Below are positions 1 to 5,705 of a stretch of DNA of 7,337 nucleotides, piece by piece (position 1 is the first letter of the stretch; every line of letters starts with the position of its first letter). The DNA is taken from contig URIA01000067.1 of assembly GCA_900547765.1 (NCBI GenBank), positions 1-7,337 on the forward strand. Direction: 5' to 3'. The notes below the pieces were generated by a model. The model did not search any database. It saw only the letters and a program-made list of their open reading frames with translations, and had not been told where the DNA came from. This DNA comes from an uncultured Collinsella sp. GTDB taxonomy: Bacteria > Actinomycetota > Coriobacteriia > Coriobacteriales > Coriobacteriaceae. Position numbers and translations under genes: made by a program.

Positions 1-785
1 ACATCACCGAGGGCGCCATTCCGTTCATGACCAAGAACATCTGGCCCGTCATGCCCATCATGATGCTCGGTTCCTCTATCGCCTCGATCCTGACCATTAT
101 GTTCAACGTTCACGATCCGGCGCCTCATGGTGGCTTCCTGGTCCTGCCCGTTGTCGAGAATGGTCCGCTGTGGGTCCTCGCGATCCTCATCGGCGCTGTG
201 GTCGGTGGCATCCTGTTCGTGGCCTTCAAGAAGTACGACTTCGAGAAGAACCAGAAGGCAGCTCCCGCCGCTGCTGCTCAGCCGGTCGAGGCCCCCAAGG
301 CCGCTGCCGTCGAGGCCCCCAAGGCCGAGGCTGCCGACTTCGTGAAGGTCGAGAACGTCTTTGTCGCCGAGGACTTCGCTTCTCGTGACGAGGCTCTGAG
401 CTTTGTCTCCAACCAGGCCGTCAAGGCCGGTGTCGCGAGCGACGCCGATGCCGTGATGAACGCCTTCCTGGCCCGCGAGGCCGAGGGTACCACGGGCATG
501 ATGGAGGGCTTCGCCATTCCGCATGCCAAGTCCGATGCCATTACCGTGGCCGCCGTTATCGTCGTCAAGGACGACTCCGGCGTCACCGGTTGGGACACCA
601 TGGACGGCGCTCCCGTCAACGTGGCTATCGCCCTGCTCATCCCCGGTGCCCAGGCTGGCACCACGCATCTCAAGATTCTGTCCAAGGTCGCCGAGGCGCT
701 CATGGACGAGGACTTCCGTGCCACCGTCAAGGGTTCCACCAACGCCGCCGAGATCGCCAAGACGATCAACGCCCGTCTGGTCTAA
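1..785 (+). CDS. fruA: PTS fructose permease, EIIC end plus C-terminal EIIA domain (5' partial)
   Basis: The reading frame is already open at base 3, so the gene starts upstream of the window; 260 residues are visible. It opens with ITEGAIPF, a conserved motif of fructose-family EIIC membrane domains. Two hydrophobic helices follow (about nt 36-107 and 162-227). A charged turn (KKYDFEKNQK) leads into an Ala/Pro-rich linker (nt about 249-335) containing a duplicated VEAPKA unit. The rest (nt about 339-782) is an EIIA-Fru domain with the phospho-site motif EGFAIPHAK; the acceptor His is codon 522-524. The protein would take phosphate from HPr, pass it through EIIA and an EIIB domain not visible here, and import fructose as fructose-1-phosphate at the inner membrane. 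EIIA at the C-terminus is less usual than A-B-C or B-C order. A terminator follows at 821-860. Fructose is the best guess from the family and the nearby kinases; the exact sugar is inferred. Confidence 0.9.
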   Translation, partial: ITEGAIPFMTKNIWPVMPIMMLGSSIASILTIMFNVHDPAPHGGFLVLPVVENGPLWVLAILIGAVVGGILFVAFKKYDFEKNQKAAPAAAAQPVEAPKAAAVEAPKAEAADFVKVENVFVAEDFASRDEALSFVSNQAVKAGVASDADAVMNAFLAREAEGTTGMMEGFAIPHAKSDAITVAAVIVVKDDSGVTGWDTMDGAPVNVAIALLIPGAQAGTTHLKILSKVAEALMDEDFRATVKGSTNAAEIAKTINARLV

Positions 786-820
786 CCCCACGGCTAGCGA
801 TTAACATCGCCCCCTGTACA

Positions 821-860
821 AAAGGCGAGGACTCCACCAGGAGCCCCCGCCTTTTTTCTT
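821..860 (+). terminator. Intrinsic terminator of the PTS permease gene
   Basis: Stem GGCG (824-827) pairs with CGCC (848-851). An inner stem continues after single mismatches as GG/CC and CTCC (832-835) with GGAG (840-843), closing an ACCA loop. Six T follow at 852-857. It lies 36 bases after the permease stop codon. Confidence 0.85.
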
Positions 861-870
861 GCCCCTCCCA

Positions 871-941
871 TAAGTTGCGGTGAAATAGGGACTGTTTAAC
901 CGTTTCAACCCCAAATCCAGTCCCTATTTCACCGCAACTTA
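871..941. repeat. Perfect 24-bp inverted repeat with 23-nt spacer
   Basis: Bases 871-894 are the exact reverse complement of 918-941; the spacer is 895-917. The arm core is GTTGCGGTGAAATAGGGACT. The outermost TA of each arm could be a TA target duplication around a small element, but TA is self-complementary, so this cannot be told from the arm itself. It starts 13 bases after the permease terminator T-tract and has no poly-T of its own, so it is not an obvious terminator. A dispersed REP- or MITE-like element is the likeliest explanation; copy number in the genome would decide. Confidence 0.8.
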
Positions 942-1047
942 CAGAGATGGGCATAGACGGTCCTGCTTGCCGAGTCTTTAGTGCGGACAGACTATCAGCC
1001 AGAATTCCGTTTGGTCGATATTACTCTGGACCGACTGAGTTTCCCCA

Positions 1048-1199
1048 GCTTGCTCGCCCACGGAGGCCCGGACGCGGCCTGTGAGATTTATCGCGAGTTC
1101 CGCACGAGCCGAAGAGCACTTAATGTGCTCTTCGTGCGAGCAGGACTGTAGAGCAGGAAATCTCACAGGCCGCGCACGGGCCCCTGTGGGCGAGCAAGC
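1048..1199. repeat. 152-nt imperfect palindrome (inverted pair of related units)
   Basis: The outer 14 bases GCTTGCTCGCCCAC (1048-1061) are the exact complement of 1186-1199. The next 28 bases (1062-1089) pair with 1158-1185 with four mismatches, including an unbroken GCGGCCTGTGAGATTT block. After an unpaired internal region, the centre closes as GAAGAGCAC (1111-1119) with GTGCTCTTC (1125-1133) around TTAAT. It resembles two inverted copies of one unit, in the manner of REP/BIME-type intergenic repeats. It is too long for a usual operator and has no T-tract. Confidence 0.75.
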
Positions 1200-1263
1200 G
1201 GACGACAAACACATCTGTCCAATAATTCGTGTGAAACACAATGAAAAACCGTTTGATGTGAGT

Positions 1264-1272
1264 TAATATAAA
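1264..1272 (+). promoter_or_regulatory. Possible ptsH promoter -10 region
   Basis: The AT-rich TAATATAAA contains two overlapping -10-like hexamers, TAATAT (1264-1269) and TATAAA (1267-1272). No good -35 is found at 16-18 bases upstream (about 1241-1249 reads ATGAAAAAC), so the promoter may need an activator or may be wrongly placed. If TATAAA is used, transcription would begin near 1279, giving a leader of about 59 nt that holds the paired structures described at 1283-1337. Confidence 0.35.
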
Positions 1273-1282
1273 CAACGTCGTG

Positions 1283-1337
1283 AATCTGACTCCTGCCGCA
1301 TGCATGACAGGGGTTAAACACAAAAAAGGAGTCAATT
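1283..1337 (+). promoter_or_regulatory. ptsH leader with competing stems, one covering the ribosome site
   Basis: Stem A: 1283-1294 pairs with 1327-1337 (11 bp, C1286 bulged) and buries the AGGAG ribosome site at 1327-1331 and the bases up to the ATG. Stem B: TGACTCCTG (1287-1295) pairs with CAGGGGTTA (1308-1316), 9 bp including two G-U pairs, and uses the same left strand, so A and B cannot coexist. Stem B leaves the ribosome site free and is local, so it may form first. The pairing is directly visible; any regulatory role is inference. Confidence 0.4.
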
Positions 1338-1601
1338 ATGGTTTCTGAGAAGGCTACCCTCGTCAATCCGCAGGGTCTTCACATGCGTCCGGCTGGCCTC
1401 TTCGCCTCCACCATGGGCAAGTACGCCTGCGACGTGACTGTCGTCACCCCCGAGAAGGAGGTCAACGGTAAGTCCCCGATGGCCCTCATGGCTGCTGGTA
1501 TCCCCTGTGGTACCGAGGTCGAGGTCAAGTGCGACGGCGCTGACGAGGCCGAGGCTCTGGCTGCTGCCATCGAGCTCATCAAGAGCGGTCTTGGCGAGTA
1601 G
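1338..1601 (+). CDS. ptsH: Phosphocarrier protein HPr
   Basis: This 87-residue protein has the usual HPr length. HPr is the small cytosolic carrier that takes phosphate from Enzyme I on a histidine and hands it to sugar-specific EIIA domains. The motif NPQGLHMRPAG places the phospho-His exactly at residue 15. A serine sits exactly at residue 46 (NGKSPMALMAAGI), the site that HPr kinase phosphorylates in many Gram-positives for catabolite control; here it is followed by Pro47 rather than the usual aliphatic residue. The ATG has an AAGGAG ribosome site (1326-1331) six bases upstream. Hairpins and then ptsI follow 127 bases downstream, a standard ptsHI arrangement. Codon choice is strongly biased, as expected for a highly expressed protein. 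Confidence 0.97.
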   Translation: MVSEKATLVNPQGLHMRPAGLFASTMGKYACDVTVVTPEKEVNGKSPMALMAAGIPCGTEVEVKCDGADEAEALAAAIELIKSGLGE

Positions 1602-1644
1602 AACTCAAACGGGTCGCATGTTGAACAACTAAGTTCATATTTGG

Positions 1645-1682
1645 GGGCGCAGTGACCTGTTGTAAGGTAGCTGCGCTCTTTT
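1645..1682 (+). terminator. Terminator-like hairpin between ptsH and ptsI
   Basis: GGGCGCAG (1645-1652) pairs with CTGCGCTC (1671-1678), including one G-U pair. The stem continues after a small internal loop as ACCT/AGGT (1655-1658 with 1665-1668) around GTTGTA. TTTT follows at 1679-1682. The run of T is short, so partial read-through into ptsI is plausible, leaving more ptsH than ptsI transcript. Confidence 0.6.
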
Positions 1683-1717
1683 GTCATGGATATGGCAAAA
1701 CGCTTTATCACATGACA
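1682..1717 (+). promoter_or_regulatory. Second hairpin or inverted repeat just before the ptsI ribosome site
   Basis: TGTCATG (1682-1688) is the exact complement of CATGACA (1711-1717), and the stem extends inward as GATA (1689-1692) with TATC (1706-1709) past a bulged A1710. The 13-base loop is 1693-1705. It overlaps the T-run of the preceding hairpin by one base and ends one base before the GGAG at 1719-1722. It could be an RNA structure affecting ptsI translation or read-through, or a DNA operator; a weak TTGTCA -35-like hexamer (1681-1686) lies in it. Confidence 0.4.
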
Positions 1718-1728
1718 CGGAGAGAGGA

Positions 1729-3438
1729 ATGGGAATGTATCAGGGAGTCAACGCTTCCGAGGGCATCGGTATCGGCACCGTCATGGTCGCCGTCGATCCC
1801 GACTTGACGTTTGAGCCGCACGAGGTTGCTGATTCGGCAGCAGAGAAGGAGCGCTATCAGTCCGCTCTTTCGGTCTTCTGCGAGAAGACCCAGGCTCAGG
1901 CCGACCACATGAAGGAGACGGTGGGCGAGGCCGAGGCCGAGATCATGAGCGGACACATTGTCCTGGCTCAGGACCCGGGCATGACCGACGCCATTAACGC
2001 CGCCATTGACGGCGGCACCTGCGCCGAGCAGGCGCTCATGGACACCTCGACCATGTTCGAGAACATGTTCCTGTCAATGGACGACGAGATGTTCCGTCTG
2101 CGCGCGGCCGACATCGCCGACATCCGCACCGGTATTCTGGCCGAGCTGCTGGGCAAGGAGGTCGTCGACCTCTCCGTCCTGCCCGAGAACACCGTCGTTG
2201 TCGTGCATGACCTCACGCCGTCCATGACCGCCACGATCGATAAGGCCCATGTTGCCGGTATCGTCACCGAGACCGGTGGCCGCACGTCGCACTCCGCGAT
2301 CATCGCGCGCGCCCTCGAGATCCCGGCTGTCCTTTCGGTTTCCAACAGCTGCACCGCGTTGCGCAACGGTATGACCGTTGTCGTCGACGGTGGCAAGGGT
2401 ATCGTCGAGGCCGATCCCGACGAGGAGACGCTCGCTGCCTACACCGCCAAGGCCGAGGCCTTCGCTGCCGAGAAGGCAGCCCTCGAGGCCTTCCGTGGTA
2501 AGCCGTCCGTGACTGCCGATGGCATCAAGAAGATCATCGCTTGCAACATCGGTAACCCCGATGACGTGCCCAACGCGCTCGATCACGACGCCGAGGCTAT
2601 CGGTCTGTTCCGCTCCGAGTTCCTGTTCATGGACTCTGCTGAGCTTCCTTCCGAGGAGGAGCAGTTCAACGCCTACCGTAAGGTCGCCAGCGCGCTCAAG
2701 GGTGCTCCGGTCATCATCCGTACGCTCGATGTGGGTGGCGACAAGGAGATTCCGTATCTGCATATGGTCAAGGAAGACAACCCCTTCATGGGCTTCCGCG
2801 CCGTGCGTTACTGCCTGGCCAATCCCGACCAGTACAAGGTCCAGCTCCGCGCTCTGCTGCGCGCTAGCGCCTTCGGTGACGTCAAGATCATGATCCCGCT
2901 CGTCACCTGCGTCGAGGAGGTCTTGGCTGTCAAGGAGCTCGTCGAGCAGTGCAAGGCCGAGCTGACCGAAGAGGGTCGCAAGTTCAACGAGAACATCGAG
3001 GTCGGCATCATGGTCGAGACGCCCGCCGCTTCGCTGCTCGCAGACCGTCTTGCCGAGGTCGCCGACTTCTTCTCCATCGGCACCAACGACCTGATCGGCT
3101 ACACCATGTGCGCCGACCGTGGTAACGACACCATCTCCAACCTGTACCAGGTTTACTATCCCGCCGTGCTCCGCTCGCTCAAGAACATCATCGAGAGCGG
3201 CGTGAAGGCCGGCATCATGGTCGGTATGTGCGGCGAGGCCGCTGCCGATCCGCTGCTCGAGCCGCTGCTGATCAGCTGGGGCCTGGAGGAGTTCTCGATG
3301 AGCGCTCCGTCCATCCTGCGCGCCCGCAAGACCATCAGCCAGTGGACCAAGGCCGAGTGCGACGAGCTCGCCGAGAAGGCGCTCGCCTGCAACACCGCAG
3401 CCGAGGTCAAGGCACTGCTCGAGTCCGCAGCTCGCTAA
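1729..3438 (+). CDS. ptsI: Phosphoenolpyruvate-protein phosphotransferase (Enzyme I)
   Basis: Cytosolic Enzyme I of the PTS autophosphorylates from PEP and passes phosphate to HPr His15. From ATG 1729 it is 569 residues, normal for the family. The N-terminus (YQGVNASEGIGIG) matches the usual start; the phospho-His is His188 in TGGRTSHSAIIARALEIPA. The PEP-binding barrel shows LFRSEFLF (Arg295), RTLDVGGDKE (Arg331), VETPAA (Glu430), SIGTNDL (Asp454) and GMCGEAA (catalytic Cys501), each one residue off the E. coli numbering. The Thr-Gln usual after SIGTNDL is Ile-Gly here. ATG 1729 has GGAG (1719-1722) six bases upstream; ATG 1735, two codons later, with AGAGG (1723-1727) is an equally good start and fits the family slightly better. 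Codons in the same frame back to TTG 1681 lie in the hairpin and are not used. A kinase gene follows after 74 bases. Confidence 0.97.
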   Translation: MGMYQGVNASEGIGIGTVMVAVDPDLTFEPHEVADSAAEKERYQSALSVFCEKTQAQADHMKETVGEAEAEIMSGHIVLAQDPGMTDAINAAIDGGTCAEQALMDTSTMFENMFLSMDDEMFRLRAADIADIRTGILAELLGKEVVDLSVLPENTVVVVHDLTPSMTATIDKAHVAGIVTETGGRTSHSAIIARALEIPAVLSVSNSCTALRNGMTVVVDGGKGIVEADPDEETLAAYTAKAEAFAAEKAALEAFRGKPSVTADGIKKIIACNIGNPDDVPNALDHDAEAIGLFRSEFLFMDSAELPSEEEQFNAYRKVASALKGAPVIIRTLDVGGDKEIPYLHMVKEDNPFMGFRAVRYCLANPDQYKVQLRALLRASAFGDVKIMIPLVTCVEEVLAVKELVEQCKAELTEEGRKFNENIEVGIMVETPAASLLADRLAEVADFFSIGTNDLIGYTMCADRGNDTISNLYQVYYPAVLRSLKNIIESGVKAGIMVGMCGEAAADPLLEPLLISWGLEEFSMSAPSILRARKTISQWTKAECDELAEKALACNTAAEVKALLESAAR

Positions 3439-3455
3439 TTTGGTATCAGAGGTAA

Positions 3456-3485
3456 CCGCGTGGTTGGAATGGGCCGGCCACGCGG
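3456..3485 (+). other. GC-rich intercistronic hairpin between ptsI and the first fruK
   Basis: CCGCGTGGTTGG (3456-3467) pairs with CCGGCCACGCGG (3474-3485), a continuous 12-bp stem with two G-U pairs and a six-base loop. No T-tract follows, so it is not a standard terminator. It may stabilise or mark a processing site in a ptsI-fruK message. Its role is inferred from position only. Confidence 0.6.
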
Positions 3486-3512
3486 CCCTCACATATACAG
3501 GGGGTACTGTAA

Positions 3513-4445
3513 ATGTTCTACACGCTAACCGCTAACCCGGCTGTCGACATGACGGTTTCGAGCTCTCCGCTCGAGCCCGACGAGAACGTCCGCACCGGCT
3601 CGGCCAGCTACACGGCTAACGGCAAGGGCCTTGACGTGTCCTTCGCCTTTAAGAAGATGGGCGTCGACACCGTCGCTCTCGGCTTCTTTGCTGGCTTCAC
3701 GGGCAAGTTCATCGTCGAGGAGGTCATGAACCTGGGTTGCCTCTGCCGCCCGGTCTGGACCGACGGTATCACGCGCATTAACACCTACGTCAACGATGGC
3801 CAGCACGAGTACGGCATCCTGAACCCGGGTGCTCCGATCACGCCGCAGCACCAGGAGGAGCTCTACAACATCCTGGACACCGCGGGCGATCTCGAGTGCC
3901 TGATCGTTTCCGGCTCCGTGCCTCCCAAAGCTACGCCCGACTTCCTGGCTCAGGTCATGGAGCACGCTCAGGCTCGTGGCGCCGACGTCGTCCTGGACCT
4001 GTCCTCCGACAAGCTCAAGGAGCTCGCTCACAAGAAGCCGCTGCTCATCAAGCCGAACCATCACGAGATGAAGGCCATCTTCGGCGTGCCGGTCGACACC
4101 GACGACGAGGTCCGCGTTGCCATGAAGATGGCTCACGACGCTGGCGTTCAGAACGTGCTGCTCACCCGTGGTAGCCGCGGCGACGCTTACTTCTCCAACG
4201 GCGAGGACATCTGGTACGCCAAGCGTGAGTTCAACATCAAGCTGGTTTCTTCCGTCTGCGCCGGCGACTGCACCCTCGCTGCGTTCCTGCACAAGTGGTA
4301 CAGGGATCGCGACAACGTCGAGGAGGCCATGAAGCTCGCTATGGCCACCGGCGCCAACGTTGCTGAGTCCGTCGGCATCGGCGACTTCGGTCACGTCGAC
4401 GAGTACAGCAAGCGCGTTGCTGTCCGCAAGCTCGATCGTCAGTAA
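3513..4445 (+). CDS. fruK: 1-phosphofructokinase (PfkB family), first copy
   Basis: A 310-residue ribokinase/PfkB-family sugar kinase. It would phosphorylate fructose-1-phosphate, the product of PTS import, to fructose-1,6-bisphosphate with ATP in the cytosol. The start FYTLTANPAVD is typical of the 1-phosphofructokinase/tagatose-6-phosphate kinase group. Other matches are the substrate-side motif NGKGLD (36-41), DGITRIN, SGSVPP, the LIKPNHHE segment and the ATP/anion-hole motif CAGD (249-252) with catalytic base Asp252. Two departures from consensus are visible: the usual GGKGxN has Asn for the first Gly and Asp41 for the Asn, and GAGD reads CAGD. The ribosome site AGGGGG (3499-3504) lies eight bases before the ATG. 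Nothing resembling a terminator separates it from ptsI. Tagatose-6-phosphate kinase (LacC) activity cannot be excluded, but the PTS context favours FruK. Confidence 0.88.
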   Translation: MFYTLTANPAVDMTVSSSPLEPDENVRTGSASYTANGKGLDVSFAFKKMGVDTVALGFFAGFTGKFIVEEVMNLGCLCRPVWTDGITRINTYVNDGQHEYGILNPGAPITPQHQEELYNILDTAGDLECLIVSGSVPPKATPDFLAQVMEHAQARGADVVLDLSSDKLKELAHKKPLLIKPNHHEMKAIFGVPVDTDDEVRVAMKMAHDAGVQNVLLTRGSRGDAYFSNGEDIWYAKREFNIKLVSSVCAGDCTLAAFLHKWYRDRDNVEEAMKLAMATGANVAESVGIGDFGHVDEYSKRVAVRKLDRQ

Positions 4446-4473
4446 TCGAAACGCGACATATTCGTGCGCATGT

Positions 4474-4505
4474 GGCGCCCCGGTTTCGGCTGGGGCGCCT
4501 TTTTG
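4474..4505 (+). terminator. Strong intrinsic terminator after the first fruK
   Basis: GGCGCCCC (4474-4481) is the exact complement of GGGGCGCC (4492-4499), closing over a ten-base interior. Five T follow at 4500-4504. It lies 28 bases after the stop codon and would end the ptsH-ptsI-fruK transcript. Confidence 0.93.
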
Positions 4506-4593
4506 TTCCGCCACGGGGGAGAGGTGTCCCGCCGTACTTCATCGCTTCCACACCTTTCACCGAGTTGTCCTAGCCTTTTACCGATGCGTGGAA

Positions 4594-4599
4594 TATACT
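4594..4599 (+). promoter_or_regulatory. Possible promoter of the second fruK
   Basis: TATACT (4594-4599) matches the -10 consensus at five of six bases and sits 34 bases before the ATG, after the upstream terminator. The -35 is poor: TAGCCT (4571-4576) is at 17-base spacing, and the better TTGTCC (4565-4570) is 23 bases away. The leader would be about 28 nt. Confidence 0.45.
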
Positions 4600-4633
4600 T
4601 TCATTAACACGTTGCTTCGTGAAAGGAACATTC

Positions 4634-5566
4634 ATGATTTACACGCTCACTGCAAATCCCGCCATTGACTACAACATCGCCTGCGACGGTCTTGCTGCCA
4701 ACACCGTCACGCGTACCCGCAACGCCGTCTACACGCCCAACGGCAAGGGCCTCAACGTCTCGTTTACGCTTGACCACTACGGCGTCGACACCACGATCCT
4801 GGGCTTTTTCGCCGGTTTTTCGGGCGAGTTTATCGTTAAGGGCGCCGAGGCCCTGGGCGTGCCCGTCAAGCCCGTGTGGACCGACGGCATTACGCGCGTC
4901 AATGTGTTCCTCAACGCCGGCCCCGACACCGAGTACAACATGGTCAACGCCGGTGCCGCCATCAACGAGGCCAACGAGCAGGAGATGTTTGAGCTCATCG
5001 ATTCGCTCGATGACATGACCTGCCTAGTCATCAGCGGCTCGCTGCCTCCCAACACTTCCGAGGGCTTCTTGGCCGAGGTCCTGCGCCGCGTCAAGGCCAA
5101 GGGGGCCGAGTTCGTCCTCGACATCTCGAGCCATCAGCTGGCAGACCTCATTGCCATGGAGCCGCTGCTGATCAAGCCCAATGACGATGAGCTGCTCGAC
5201 ATCTTTGGCATTAAGGTGAGCGGTGGCGACGACGAGTCCGTCAAGGGCGCGATGGCCGAGCTGCACGCCAAGGGCGCCAAGAACGTGCTGCTGACTCTCG
5301 GTGGCGCCGGTGCGTACTTCTCCAACGGCGAGCATATCTGGTTTGCCAACCGCACCTTCGACGTCAAGCTGCTGTCGACCGTCTGCGCCGGCGATTCCTC
5401 GCTGGCCGCCTTCCTGTCCGTGTGGCACGACGCCCCCGAGCGAGTCGAGGATGCCTTGCGTCTTTCGATGGCCACCGGCGCCAACGTGGTCGAGTGCCCC
5501 GGTCTGGGCGATTTTGCCAAGGTGGACGAATATAAGAAGCACATCGAGGTTCGCCAGGTCTGCTAA
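4634..5566 (+). CDS. fruK: 1-phosphofructokinase (PfkB family), second copy
   Basis: A second 310-residue PfkB kinase, of the same length as its upstream neighbour and matching it at roughly half of positions by eye; the first 50 residues align without gaps. It starts IYTLTANPAID and carries NGKGLN (36-41), keeping the canonical Asn41 that is Asp in the first copy. Further motifs are DGITRVN, SGSLPPN, LLIKPNDDE and CAGDSS with catalytic Asp254. The predicted reaction is fructose-1-phosphate to fructose-1,6-bisphosphate, but a related phosphosugar such as tagatose-6-phosphate is possible for one of the pair. ATG 4634 is chosen because AAAGGA (4622-4627) lies six bases upstream; the in-frame GTG at 4619 would leave that site inside the gene. 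It has its own promoter-like element and terminator, so it can be expressed separately. Silent positions differ widely between the copies, so the duplication is not recent. Confidence 0.88.
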   Translation: MIYTLTANPAIDYNIACDGLAANTVTRTRNAVYTPNGKGLNVSFTLDHYGVDTTILGFFAGFSGEFIVKGAEALGVPVKPVWTDGITRVNVFLNAGPDTEYNMVNAGAAINEANEQEMFELIDSLDDMTCLVISGSLPPNTSEGFLAEVLRRVKAKGAEFVLDISSHQLADLIAMEPLLIKPNDDELLDIFGIKVSGGDDESVKGAMAELHAKGAKNVLLTLGGAGAYFSNGEHIWFANRTFDVKLLSTVCAGDSSLAAFLSVWHDAPERVEDALRLSMATGANVVECPGLGDFAKVDEYKKHIEVRQVC

Positions 5567-5588
5567 CCGCATCGTTACATCGTTGTCG

Positions 5589-5625
5589 AACACCCGCTTT
5601 GGATCTCCGAGGCGGGTGTTTTTTG
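5589..5625 (+). terminator. Intrinsic terminator after the second fruK
   Basis: AACACCCGC (5589-5597) is the exact complement of GCGGGTGTT (5612-5620). The stem continues through T-G, T-A, T-G, G-C and G-C pairs to a four-base loop (5603-5606), about 14 bp in all. Six T run from 5619 to 5624. Confidence 0.93.
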
Positions 5626-5705
5626 CTCGCTGAACGTATGTGGCGTCTGCTGTCTCGTTTTATCGAATTGACGACGCGATTGCGTGTGCGCGCTTTCTCG
5701 TTTCT

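Larger units (their letters stand above)
786..1337. other. Gene-free 550-base region between permease and ptsH
   Basis: No credible gene is seen here. In order it holds the permease terminator, a perfect inverted repeat (871-941), an unassigned stretch (942-1047) with only short imperfect hairpins, a 152-nt palindrome (1048-1199), and the promoter and leader zone of ptsH (about 1230-1337). Short open frames on both strands across 978-1266 come from the palindrome and have no family signature or convincing ribosome site. Confidence 0.75.

Noticed and set aside
871..1199. CRISPR array
   Set aside because: The repeats are inverted rather than direct, there are only two arms in each element, and no regular spacers or cas genes are seen.
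978..1266. Short open frames on both strands (87 aa minus, 61 aa plus) over the palindrome
   Set aside because: Their similar peptides are a by-product of the inverted repeat. They have no good ribosome site and no family signature.
1681..1728. Upstream TTG start for ptsI
   Set aside because: It lies within the intergenic hairpins, lacks a ribosome site, and would add 16 residues not found in Enzyme I; ATG 1729 or 1735 fits far better.
2074..3492. Long minus-strand open frame of 472 aa opposite ptsI
   Set aside because: It is antisense to a fully conserved Enzyme I gene; in GC-rich codon-biased DNA the opposite strand often stays open. Its composition is unlike a real protein.
3525..4514. 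Minus-strand open frame of 329 aa opposite the first fruK
   Set aside because: It is a shadow of fruK that runs through the downstream terminator and has no family motif.
4505..4560. AGGTGT/ACACCT inverted pair in the gap before the second fruK
   Set aside because: It is only six bases with a spacer of more than 20, so chance is a sufficient explanation.
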